Below are positions 9,380 through 18,076 of a stretch of DNA of 64,000 nucleotides, in pieces. The stretch's first letter is position 1; each line of letters starts with the position of its first letter. The notes beneath the pieces are model-generated. The model saw nothing but the letters and a program-made list of their open reading frames with translations. It made no database searches and had not been told where the DNA came from. The DNA comes from Entamoeba invadens IP1 (Eukaryota > Evosea > Mastigamoebida > Endamoebidae), in NCBI RefSeq assembly GCF_000330505.1, contig NW_004191750.1, positions 130,933 through 194,932 on the forward strand, given 5' to 3'. A program made the position numbers and the translations under genes.

Positions 9380-11539
9380 ATGGCAAGGGAGCTTTTCATA
9401 TCAAAATACACTCTGCAGCTTGTTGATAAGCAAAAGTCCATTACACCGGATGTGGCATATACAACAACACTAATAATATTCAATATATATGACGAGACTA
9501 TTAAAACGAATTTGTTAATAATGTGGGACTTACTGGCAGAGTCCAACAAAGTCACAAAGTCTGTGTTTGTGTGTGCGTTACAATGGCTCGATTATTTAAT
9601 TAATAAAAATGGAGGTATAACAACAGCGGTGGTGTTTGCTGTAATTTATCTGGTACTATCCGAAGACGGCGATGTTACTATAAAAACCATCAAAATGTTG
9701 GTGAAAAAAATGAAAGGAAAGAGCGTGCCTAAAAACATGGAAGAGTTGATAAAACGATTTAACACGTCAAAAACTGGTGTTTTTGATATGAGTGAACTTC
9801 TGGAGTTTTTAAACTATTTCTATAAATTTTCAGAAGATAAAGGAGACACATTTGTTCAGACAATTGAGTTTTTAAATGAGAAAATAATGTTCGACAAAAT
9901 GCCAGTAAAGAAGGGGAAGGTGTTATTTAAAGATGTGATAGCATTTTATAAAACGAAGTACAAAATTGAAGAAGAACGTGCGATGAGGTATTTTGAAATA
10001 TTACTGAATGTTATAACAGACAAAAGTTCTTCTGTTTCCTTCAAGCAATTTACAATGCTCAATAGAATTGTAGAAATTTTAAATATAAAAATGGCGATGG
10101 ACTGCCCGGAATTTTTCGCTGTGTGCATTTTCAGGATTTTGGACAAAAACTTCGAAGCCAAAGTGGACAAAGTTAGTGTTATGAAATTTATTAAATTCCA
10201 TGGCACACAACCGAAAAATTCAGAGATGAGAAATCAACTTGACGCAGTAAGTAAAGTACAAACGAAGTCTTTTGATTTAGAAACATTTTTGACGACGTTT
10301 AAAAGTGTTTTAAAGAGTGAAAATGACTTCAAAAAAATGATTACAAAAATCGAGCAACCCACTTCACTCACTCGAACAATACCAAAAAAGGATTTTGAAA
10401 AGAAAAAAGGAGTTTTCAAAACACCGAAATATTCTGCGAATCGAACGACTAAAGAAGGAATTCAATCACAACTCCGGGAGTCACAACAGATAAGCGGCCA
10501 AGAGACATTAGAAGCGTCTCAATTAATTCGCCTCAATCGACTGACAAACTCAGTCAAAAAGAATTCACAAAGACTTCGAGATTCAAGAGGGTCGATCGCT
10601 TCCAATGGCTCCACAGGAACTCCCAGTGTTAAAAAGGATGTTATAACTTACGAACAATTCATGGACAAAGCCAAAGAACTTTATCCCAATTTTGAAAAAC
10701 AACAAGACGACTTTGATACTATGTTCTACTTTGGAAGTATCGACTTTGAATACACTGTTACACTCGAAATGAAAGACTTCATATTCAAAACGATTTCAAA
10801 CAACACAAACCCGAGAGGATTAATGCCGACTGCAGAAGATATGTGTACAATCGCATACAGAGTAGCGACTTTTGGAGGGAAAAAAGGACTGAATATCGAC
10901 GATTATATGAGGATAAGACAGAGAGTTGTTGAAGACAAAATAACACGAGAAGACGCATTAGAGTCGTTTGAATATTACGACCATTTTGGAGATAATATTT
11001 TGAATGAAGAGGCCTTTGTGAATTGTGTGAATGAAGAACAACCCATCGACAAGAGTGACCCACCCAATTTAGTTGAGAAGAAAATGAAGAGATACGCCTT
11101 TAAAGTGTTTAAAAGAGAAGATAAAGACCATTCGACTGTTTTTGGACAAGAAAAGTTTTGTGAAGCCATGAGGAGTGTGATTCGGGACATGAAATGCAAA
11201 GTGACTGAAAATGATGAGATAGTGCTTCTGGTCATTTACAGGTTGAAAGAAAGTGGCGATGAAATCGATTCAAAAACTTTTATGAATTTGGTTGTCATGT
11301 GCTTAAAGTGTTTTAATATTGATATGACAGAAGGAACTTTGAATTATGAGAAAATATTGAAACACGCTTTCTATTGGTTTGTACCAGATGATGAAGAAAA
11401 AATGTCATTGAGTCGACTTGAATTGGTGCTTGAAAAACTTAAGACCTCTATTGAAAGTGATGAAATTGCCGAATTTTTAGAAAGAAATGGGTGCGAAAAT
11501 TATATATTTTTGGAGGAGTTTATTATGTTGTTAGAATAA
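9380..11539 (+). CDS. EF-hand-derived protein with degenerate loops, tandem paralogue 2
   Basis: The 719-residue protein is collinear with the gene just upstream. It has the same MARE start, the same central Lys/Ser-rich linker, and shared blocks such as MKRYAFKVFKREDKDH against LKRYAYKVLRRENKDR. The two calcium loops are eroded. The first reads DKNFEAKVDKVS (about residues 255-266), with Gly6 and Glu12 lost. The second reads DHFGDNILNEEA (534-545), with Asp3, Gly6 and Glu12 lost. It has probably lost canonical calcium binding while keeping the fold. Head-to-tail order with the first copy shows local duplication. The coiled Lys/Glu segment of copy 1 is shortened here, which accounts for most of the length difference. 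Confidence 0.88.
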   Translation: MARELFISKYTLQLVDKQKSITPDVAYTTTLIIFNIYDETIKTNLLIMWDLLAESNKVTKSVFVCALQWLDYLINKNGGITTAVVFAVIYLVLSEDGDVTIKTIKMLVKKMKGKSVPKNMEELIKRFNTSKTGVFDMSELLEFLNYFYKFSEDKGDTFVQTIEFLNEKIMFDKMPVKKGKVLFKDVIAFYKTKYKIEEERAMRYFEILLNVITDKSSSVSFKQFTMLNRIVEILNIKMAMDCPEFFAVCIFRILDKNFEAKVDKVSVMKFIKFHGTQPKNSEMRNQLDAVSKVQTKSFDLETFLTTFKSVLKSENDFKKMITKIEQPTSLTRTIPKKDFEKKKGVFKTPKYSANRTTKEGIQSQLRESQQISGQETLEASQLIRLNRLTNSVKKNSQRLRDSRGSIASNGSTGTPSVKKDVITYEQFMDKAKELYPNFEKQQDDFDTMFYFGSIDFEYTVTLEMKDFIFKTISNNTNPRGLMPTAEDMCTIAYRVATFGGKKGLNIDDYMRIRQRVVEDKITREDALESFEYYDHFGDNILNEEAFVNCVNEEQPIDKSDPPNLVEKKMKRYAFKVFKREDKDHSTVFGQEKFCEAMRSVIRDMKCKVTENDEIVLLVIYRLKESGDEIDSKTFMNLVVMCLKCFNIDMTEGTLNYEKILKHAFYWFVPDDEEKMSLSRLELVLEKLKTSIESDEIAEFLERNGCENYIFLEEFIMLLE

Positions 11540-12043
11540 ATGTGTATGAAGCATCCTCTGTTTATTGTTTAAAAATTTTGAAGAAAAATTAAATTTATTC
11601 GTTTTTAAATTTTTTTGTGTTTTTGAATAATATTTCATTTATTACTATTAATAATAATATTATTATTAATAAAAAGTATGTTAAACTATAGTTTTTTAAT
11701 TCACAAGCTAAATGAATTAAGAAATGGTTTAAATAGGACTCTGTTTTTGATAAAAAATATTATACTCTCATCAAGATAATGACCAGAAATTTCGAAAATC
11801 ACAATCCTAATTACCCACATCACCATTATATAACCAATATGTTCTTTTTCTCTTTTAAATTTGTACGTTATAATACCACATTTTCGGCAATAATTATTTT
11901 GGAAACGCCTGATAATGACTCACACTTTTCATAATTGAATTAAAAAAAATTATTTGTTGATTATTTATAATAGTTGTCGAGAAACAATATTGAATAAATA
12001 AAAGAAAACATAACACTGAACGAGTGATGAATTAGAATATATC
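11540..12043. other. Spacer with an AT palindrome
   Basis: No gene is seen. Positions 11647-11670 form an uninterrupted 24-base AT palindrome (ATTAATAATAAT and its complement), which is not unusual in DNA of this composition. Confidence 0.45.
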
Positions 12044-12139
12044 TTATTTCTTCTCCTCCTTCTTTTCAGTGGCAGCAGCCTTTGGTGCTGCTTCCTTTGG
12101 TGCAGCAGCAGCTCCCTTCTTTCCTCCCTTCTTTGGCAT
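12044..12139 (-). CDS. 31-residue Lys/Ala/Glu peptide, mirror copy A
   Basis: The frame encodes 31 residues starting MPKKGGKKG, followed by an Ala/Lys/Pro centre and ending EKKEEKK. It is the exact amino-acid twin of the divergent gene at 12591-12686. The two 96-base coding regions differ at only two bases, both silent (Gly GGA/GGG, Glu GAG/GAA). A TATA box and a conserved 28-base upstream block lie at the same distance from both start codons, so this is unlikely to be chance. The composition recalls histone H1 or ribosomal-protein tails. A basic nuclear or ribosome-associated peptide is possible, but no family is recognised. Confidence 0.72.
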   Translation of the reverse strand: MPKKGGKKGAAAAPKEAAPKAAATEKKEEKK

Positions 12140-12176
12140 GTGTATTAAACGAGTGATTACAAAGATTCATTCTTCC

Positions 12177-12204
12177 CTTTTATAGAGGCAATCATTATTG
12201 TGAG
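12177..12204 (-). promoter_or_regulatory. Conserved promoter block, copy A
   Basis: This 28-base block, identical to 12526-12553 in inverted orientation, begins CTCACAATAATGATT and ends in the TATA box CTATAAAAG. Its edge is 38 bases from the start codon of copy A. The identity, beyond what unselected DNA keeps here, suggests a real promoter element or a very recent duplication. Confidence 0.6.
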
Positions 12205-12525
12205 GTACAACAGCCTGTTTTTTGTCCAATAATCGGGAATCTTAAATGCCACATCACCGTGTTATTTTTGGGGTGCTATTTATAACAATGACGTGGTACT
12301 ATGTGGTGATGAATAAAGGTGAAGAATCGTGTGATCTGCCGAGTTTCTATTTCTGTGCGTAATTTTCAACATTTTATACTACAATAAAGAATAATTGTGA
12401 GATAAAGTGGGGTGTTTTGAGTTATGGCATATCAATTGTTGTGTGATGTCTATTTTAGATTGAAGTGATTTGCTGTTTGTCACCGCAATCCACCCGTTGT
12501 GTAGGACTAAATATGGCTGTCATAT

Positions 12526-12553
12526 CTCACAATAATGATTGCCTCTATAAAAG
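12526..12553 (+). promoter_or_regulatory. Conserved promoter block, copy B
   Basis: Identical to the inverted block at 12177-12204 and likewise 38 bases from its start codon. It contains a TATAAAA box at 12546-12552. The sequence between block and start codon is only partly conserved, so the block stands out. Confidence 0.6.
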
Positions 12554-12590
12554 AAAAGAATGCATCTTACAGTTCACTCGTTACATACAC

Positions 12591-12686
12591 ATGCCAAAGA
12601 AGGGAGGAAAGAAGGGGGCTGCTGCTGCACCAAAGGAAGCAGCACCAAAGGCTGCTGCCACTGAAAAGAAGGAAGAGAAGAAATAA
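12591..12686 (+). CDS. 31-residue Lys/Ala/Glu peptide, mirror copy B
   Basis: This encodes the same 31 residues as 12044-12139. An open frame extends upstream to 12465. I start at the internal ATG because it matches copy A exactly and because the TATA box lies within the upstream extension. Lys, Ala and Glu make up most of the peptide, and it has no hydrophobic segment. Purifying selection on an abundant basic peptide or recent gene conversion would both explain the silent-only differences. No downstream exon is evident. Confidence 0.72.
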   Translation: MPKKGGKKGAAAAPKEAAPKAAATEKKEEKK

Positions 12687-13020
12687 ATCCACATTGTGAA
12701 TTAATTCAGTCTTAGTGACTTATTTATTTAACATAGAAACAATTAAGCTTAATTTAAAAAAACAAATAATATAATAAAATGGTTTGTTTTACTATTAAAA
12801 ACATATCAAAAAAGAGTATATTTTTCCAAAAACTTACCTAAGTATTCTCATCTACTTCAAAGTATAAGTGATGTTTTAGTGATTAAAAAAATAAAAAATT
12901 AATTATTGAATTTTTTCTATTTAATTTTAATAAGAAAATTATTTAAAAATTTACTCTTGTGAATATCACGAACTCCATTGACTTCTCGCCACAACCAACT
13001 CACAATAAAAATCCACACTC
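12687..13020. other. Spacer between peptide gene B and TAF1
   Basis: About 330 bases of AT-rich DNA form convergent 3' flanks. No feature is seen. Confidence 0.5.
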
Positions 13021-16000
13021 TTACAAACAATCCTTATTGCTCACATTCTTTGCCAAATACGATAACACAAATTCGTAGAGCAAATCAGCGTATGGAATAA
13101 GAGTAGCGCACATGAACATCCCTCTGCTGTTATATCTATAACAATTATTCACAAGCTTTTCAATATCATTCAAATAGTCTTCAAGAGTCAGATACTCTCC
13201 TTTCTTGACCTTTTTCCCAATCGTATTGAGATCTGTCGGTTCTCTGACTATACTCAAGTAGTCCTTAATAGCCGCAGTGTCCACCGGTTGTACAAAGAAA
13301 CTGAACAGTTTATTTCTTTTCATTTCATTAGTGCACTTCTCCAATACGCTCTTCAAATCATCTTTCCCACCTTTACTCTTCTCCATCTTTTCAATCTTTT
13401 CGGTCTTTTCCACCTTCTCCACTATAACTCCACTCTTCTCTCGCAGTCTCTCACTCTTCTCATAATTCTCATATGTCTGTAATCCAATCGTAACTTCACC
13501 AGTTAAGTCTTCTTCCATACTACTCCCTCTAATAGTCTTCTCCACTTCTTCCTTCCTTTCTCGGCGCCGTTTCTCTCTCTTCGAAACCTCTTTCTTTTCC
13601 TTCTCCACTTTGACTTGAATCGGCTTCTCTACCTTTTCACTTATTTCCTTCTCTTCGGTCTTCTCTTCTATCATTGGCGTTTTCTTCAACACAACTTCCT
13701 CGCCAGAAATCGCGTCAAACACCACATTGTCCTCTTCAATCACTTTAACCTCCGGCGGCATGTCTTTCTCTCGCGTCGCTTCAAGTTCTTTCTTTTTCAT
13801 CCTTCGTATCTGTTCTCGGCATTTCCGGATATCCTTTCGATTCTTTTGTTTGTTCGCTTCCGCAGTCGGGTCCATAATCCTCTTCTTGTGGAAGGTGACT
13901 TGACTTCGATAGCTTCGCTGTTGTAACGCATCTTTCCTTCTTGGGATATATTCTTTGACCGTTCGCTTTGCTTTCAAATATCCTTCGATGACCTTTCGCG
14001 TCTCTTGTTCCGAGTCACTCTCTTCATCTTCCTCGACGATGTTCTCATCGGTGATAAACTCAATTTGCTCTTCAAAGATCTCTTTGATCTTCTTTTGCTT
14101 CTTTAATGCAGACGCCGTGTTAGTCACAGGCCGATTGCCATTCACAGGCTCCGTATTCACTCCAATCCCACGCGCTACTTCTTTCTGTAACAAATTCACT
14201 AACTCCCACCGCGTCTTCGATAAGTCTCTCTCGTCATTCACTCCACAATTCTTCAGCGCACTGCGCAGTTGTGAGATCGTCAATTTCCTCAAGTCCCCAA
14301 ATCGTGACTTAATTTCAGAATTCAATTTCGACGTCCCCGTTTGTTTTGGAATATACCGCCGATAGAACTCGAGTAAGTGTCTCGGGTCGGTATCTTTCAC
14401 ATAGAAGTCGGCTTGAATGGTCCCCTTCACTTCCTTCGCCAACACATTCATTGATGTCCAAGGCGCTATTCTCACCTCTTCTATCAGTGGCTCAACACGT
14501 TTCTTTAACTCTACATCGAAACTTTGTTTCGCACTAATTAGCTGGGAGTATTTAAATAATTCAATTTCTTTGTCTTGCAGGCGCATCTTCCCCGCCATCA
14601 TCGCTTCGTAACTACACACTCTCTCCGGCGTCATCTTACTAAACAAATCGTCCTCGCTCATCAATTTATAGTCCGACTTCAATTCCCAATTCCCGCCATT
14701 CCCATTTCCTTTCCGATTGAATGTTGCGCACTTCTTCAAGATCTTTCTCACAGTCAATTCAGTGAGTAACGGGAATGAATACACAAAGTCAGATATCCTC
14801 AATGTAGTGCTTTGATGAAATTGTAAATAAATCGCCGTTTCAAGACGTTCCTTGACAAAGAGTGTCTCTGCTTTACTCCCAGGAACAGGAATCTCAGTGT
14901 CTTTTTGTGGCTGTTGTTGTCCCGCTACAAAGAGGTGGTCGATTTCTCGAATACTCCATTCGTCCCCCTCGACATTTCTAATTAAAAGAAAGTCACACGT
15001 CGACACTTTACTCTCATGAATCGGCGTTTTTGTCATTTTATTATCAATGGATTGCACAGGCTTCCCCGACTTGACTTTCCCAATGAACGGAGACTCCTCC
15101 CCTCTCTCCACTATGACCATCTCTCCCGTCGAAAATTTATCAGGCACAATTAACTCGTCTTCTCTTCGACAGTAATTTCTAATTCTCGCTCCCATCCCAA
15201 CTTCAGAGAGTAAAGGTGGGAATTCCTCAATATATTCTATTAAGTGGATTTTCCCGTCTTTAGAAGACAATTCCTTTGTGTCTTGTGGGACGTACGTGTT
15301 ATTCACATTAAATCTTTTGTTCTGCAATTTCACGGGAATCGACGCGATCTTCATATTCTCCGTATCTCTCCCACTTAACAATGGCCGATGGAAGTTTTGG
15401 AGATCCGTCATAGTTAAGTGCGTTTGAAACGTTTCTAAATGTGCTGCAGGGACGGAGTGATAAATAATAAACTTCTTCTGGGTATACCCTGTCTTTCCCA
15501 TGAAGTAGTATCGGTCATTCGACAAGTCTTCCAACTTCTCGTCTGCTATCTTCCAGACCTTTCTCTCCTTCTTCTTCTCATCTTTCTTGGCCTCTTCATT
15601 CTCATTTTTAGGCTCTTCATTCTCTTCATCTTCTTTCTCGTCTTTCTTCTCGTCTTTCTTTGTCTTCCTCTTCTTTGATTTCTCCTTCTTCGCGTCGTTC
15701 TTTTGCTTCTCTTTAGTCTCACTCTTCTCAACCTTCTCAGACTTGTCTTTCTCCTTCTTCTCAAAAGTGTCCGTCTCCGTCTCGTCTTCGTCCATGATAT
15801 CTTTCATCGGTGGCGGTAACACAGGGGCTTCACTGAGGCCCGGTAAACTCGTTAATTTCGTGACGGTATCTCCCAGTCCGGGCAACGCCGCCAATTTCTT
15901 CTCTTCTTTCTTCTCTTCCAATTTCACAAAGACGTCCTTCAAATCGCTTTTCTCGAGAGTGTTAAAAGTCTCATTGATGCCAATATTCTCTTTCTCATCT

Positions 16001-16779
16001 TCCTTGTATTTAATCGCTTCATCAGTTTCAATATCCATCGGAGTGTTCACACTCTCTTCGCAACTCATGTCGGGGTCTGCAGGTACTACGGCTTCTGTTA
16101 ATAAGAGTCCCGTGTCATTCAAATCCAAATATAAGGGAATCTCCTTTCGCGCGCTTACTTGGGGTTCGTCCCATAACACATCACTCTCCCAACAATCCTT
16201 TTGTAACAATTCATTCTCTAATGGAAAGAGTGACCACCGCATACTCGTTGATGTGTTCTCTAAACGTTTTGGAGGACAACTCCCACTGAAGATCCGCCAC
16301 GGGTTGACTTGTAAGAAAGTGTCGCTCTTCTCAAGCGGAGGATTTCTGACTTTCTCAACTTTTGGTAATTTCGACTTTGTCGAATTTTGACTCCAAACGA
16401 TTTGGTGCTCCCAATCGTCTAAAATCACATTCGTCGACTCAACTTTGATGACGTTTGTGTCAATTTGTTTGACAACGTCATCTTCAACTAAACTTTCGAC
16501 CGATTCGTTCTCGTCATCGGATTTTTCAACGTTCTCGTCGTTTTGTTGAAAAAAGAGAGAGTAAAAGGGATGACTTTCGTAATAACTTTTCTTTTGTGCG
16601 TGAGTGTCCGCAATCTGCGTCGTTTTGGAATAAAAGAGTTTTGTTGTGTTTGGTGCTCGTGTGATGACACCAACGTCCATGTGGACGGATGGTAATTGAT
16701 GTCTATGTCGGGTCTTAAAAATGCATGACGGAAAAACATCAAAATACGTCACCCGATCGGAACGAGTATTGGGATACAT
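13021..16779 (-). CDS. TAF1: Transcription initiation factor TFIID subunit 1 (TAF1-like)
   Basis: TAF1 is the scaffold of TFIID and contacts TBP, other TAFs and acetylated histones at promoters in the nucleus. The central third of this 1252-residue protein carries the TAF1 core. Diagnostic pieces are LQNFHRPLL, KIHLIEYIEEFPPLLSEVGM with GARIRNYCRR, and further on a winged-helix-like segment near FVYSFPLLTELTVRKIL. The C-terminus (about 1150-1250) is a single bromodomain with FVQPVD, a DYLSIVREPTDL strand and the acetyl-lysine Asn in NNCYRYNS. The N-terminal 380 residues are acidic and Lys/Glu rich. Human TAF1 is about 1,900 residues with two bromodomains, so this is a shorter form. The ATG at 16779 is the first in frame. 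Confidence 0.88.
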   Translation of the reverse strand: MYPNTRSDRVTYFDVFPSCIFKTRHRHQLPSVHMDVGVITRAPNTTKLFYSKTTQIADTHAQKKSYYESHPFYSLFFQQNDENVEKSDDENESVESLVEDDVVKQIDTNVIKVESTNVILDDWEHQIVWSQNSTKSKLPKVEKVRNPPLEKSDTFLQVNPWRIFSGSCPPKRLENTSTSMRWSLFPLENELLQKDCWESDVLWDEPQVSARKEIPLYLDLNDTGLLLTEAVVPADPDMSCEESVNTPMDIETDEAIKYKEDEKENIGINETFNTLEKSDLKDVFVKLEEKKEEKKLAALPGLGDTVTKLTSLPGLSEAPVLPPPMKDIMDEDETETDTFEKKEKDKSEKVEKSETKEKQKNDAKKEKSKKRKTKKDEKKDEKEDEENEEPKNENEEAKKDEKKKERKVWKIADEKLEDLSNDRYYFMGKTGYTQKKFIIYHSVPAAHLETFQTHLTMTDLQNFHRPLLSGRDTENMKIASIPVKLQNKRFNVNNTYVPQDTKELSSKDGKIHLIEYIEEFPPLLSEVGMGARIRNYCRREDELIVPDKFSTGEMVIVERGEESPFIGKVKSGKPVQSIDNKMTKTPIHESKVSTCDFLLIRNVEGDEWSIREIDHLFVAGQQQPQKDTEIPVPGSKAETLFVKERLETAIYLQFHQSTTLRISDFVYSFPLLTELTVRKILKKCATFNRKGNGNGGNWELKSDYKLMSEDDLFSKMTPERVCSYEAMMAGKMRLQDKEIELFKYSQLISAKQSFDVELKKRVEPLIEEVRIAPWTSMNVLAKEVKGTIQADFYVKDTDPRHLLEFYRRYIPKQTGTSKLNSEIKSRFGDLRKLTISQLRSALKNCGVNDERDLSKTRWELVNLLQKEVARGIGVNTEPVNGNRPVTNTASALKKQKKIKEIFEEQIEFITDENIVEEDEESDSEQETRKVIEGYLKAKRTVKEYIPRRKDALQQRSYRSQVTFHKKRIMDPTAEANKQKNRKDIRKCREQIRRMKKKELEATREKDMPPEVKVIEEDNVVFDAISGEEVVLKKTPMIEEKTEEKEISEKVEKPIQVKVEKEKKEVSKREKRRRERKEEVEKTIRGSSMEEDLTGEVTIGLQTYENYEKSERLREKSGVIVEKVEKTEKIEKMEKSKGGKDDLKSVLEKCTNEMKRNKLFSFFVQPVDTAAIKDYLSIVREPTDLNTIGKKVKKGEYLTLEDYLNDIEKLVNNCYRYNSRGMFMCATLIPYADLLYEFVLSYLAKNVSNKDCL

Positions 16780-18076
16780 GGGATCTAATAGAAGACATTC
16801 TGATTTTTAAGTGCTTTATATATACTATTCCAAATGGTTTATTTTTATTATGTAAATAAGGTGGGAGAGTTGGGGAAAAAGAGTGGTCTGATTTTTAAGA
16901 TCTGGTCTTTTTTTCAGGGTTCATTGGGTGTTTTCAGTTTTTATCTTTTTCTTGTTTATTTTGGAAAATTGTGGCAAAAAGAATTGTGTCATTATTATAC
17001 TTAAAAGTTAATTTATTAGTAATTTAAAATTAAATTAAAAATATTAAAAATTTATTTTTAAACAAAGTTACTTTTTCTTAAGCTTGCCTTATGGAAAAAG
17101 TTTGCCTTCTGGGGTTGTTTTTCAAAATATAGTTAAATTAATAATAACAATTTTATAAATATTAGTTTATTATTAAAAACAATTGTTAGTAAAATTTTTT
17201 GATAAATGTGGAACTAATAAAAAAAATGAAAATACAAATATAATTTATTTCTAGTTTATTAATTAGAAATAATTAACAAACTATCGCAGAAGGCAAATAA
17301 GGCTAGCTTGAGAAACTGTATTTCAAATAACTAATATAAATAACTAAAATAAAAATAAATAACTTATTTAATTAATTATAATATAAGTATTTAAATTACT
17401 ATATACAGTAGTGGAAAAAAGCTATCGTGAAAACCGAAAATTATAGTAAATTAATGGTATTTAACTATACGGTATAGTAAATTATTCGATTTATTGCTTT
17501 TATTTGATTAATTAAAAAAAAAAATTACAAAAATAATTCGTCAATTCTAAATGACAAATTATATAAAAATAATTTTATTATAGCAAAATTTTAGATCTAT
17601 CCCAGTTACGACAGCTTTTTTCCACTACATTAGTTTACTGTATAAACTAATAAACTTGTATTTTTAAATCGTTTAAAAATTATAAACGAATAATATATTT
17701 GTTATATTATAAATGTTAATAATTTATTACAAAAAAAAACTATGAAAAATACAATAAACAAAACTTTAATAATATCAAGTTGTTTAGTTTATCACAAAAA
17801 CTTACAACCCATTTTCAAGTTCGACTTAAATACCTCAAAATCGAAAAGATCCGACCCGATAGTTCGGCATATTAACAGTTTATTAACCAAAATAAATCAG
17901 AATTATATTTATAAACTTTATTTTATACTATAATTAAACTATTTTTATTAAAAAACAACAACAATAAGAAATAGCTTACTTCCAATTATAATCAATTGCC
18001 AATAATAAGGAATCCAAATAAAGAACTTGAAACAAGTGTTTCAAGACGAACTGAACTTCAAAATAACTGAAATTCA
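16780..18076. other. Divergent spacer containing a MITE
   Basis: 1.3 kb of AT-rich DNA lies between two divergently transcribed genes. Apart from the inverted-repeat element at 17406-17630 it shows no gene. Confidence 0.5.
17406..17630. mobile_element. 225-bp Tc1/mariner-type MITE
   Basis: The ends are inverted repeats. The left end begins CAGTAGTGGAAAAAAGCTAT. The right end, read inward, is ATGTAGTGGAAAAAAGCTGT, so 17 of the first 20 bases match. TA dinucleotides flank both sides (17404-17405 and 17631-17632), as expected for TA target duplications. The interior is AT rich and has no coding capacity. The size and ends fit a non-autonomous element; the right tip is mutated. Confidence 0.65.

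Larger units (their letters stand above)
12140..12590. promoter_or_regulatory. Divergent promoter region of the peptide gene pair
   Basis: About 450 bases separate the two start codons. The outer arms are inverted copies of each other (promoter blocks at 12177-12204 and 12526-12553). The central 250 bases show no obvious symmetry and may be a shared upstream regulatory region. Confidence 0.5.

Noticed and set aside
15587..16390. 267-codon Ser/Phe-rich plus-strand frame
   Set aside because: Antisense of the Lys/Glu-rich part of TAF1; Glu/Lys codons read backwards give Phe/Ser/Leu.
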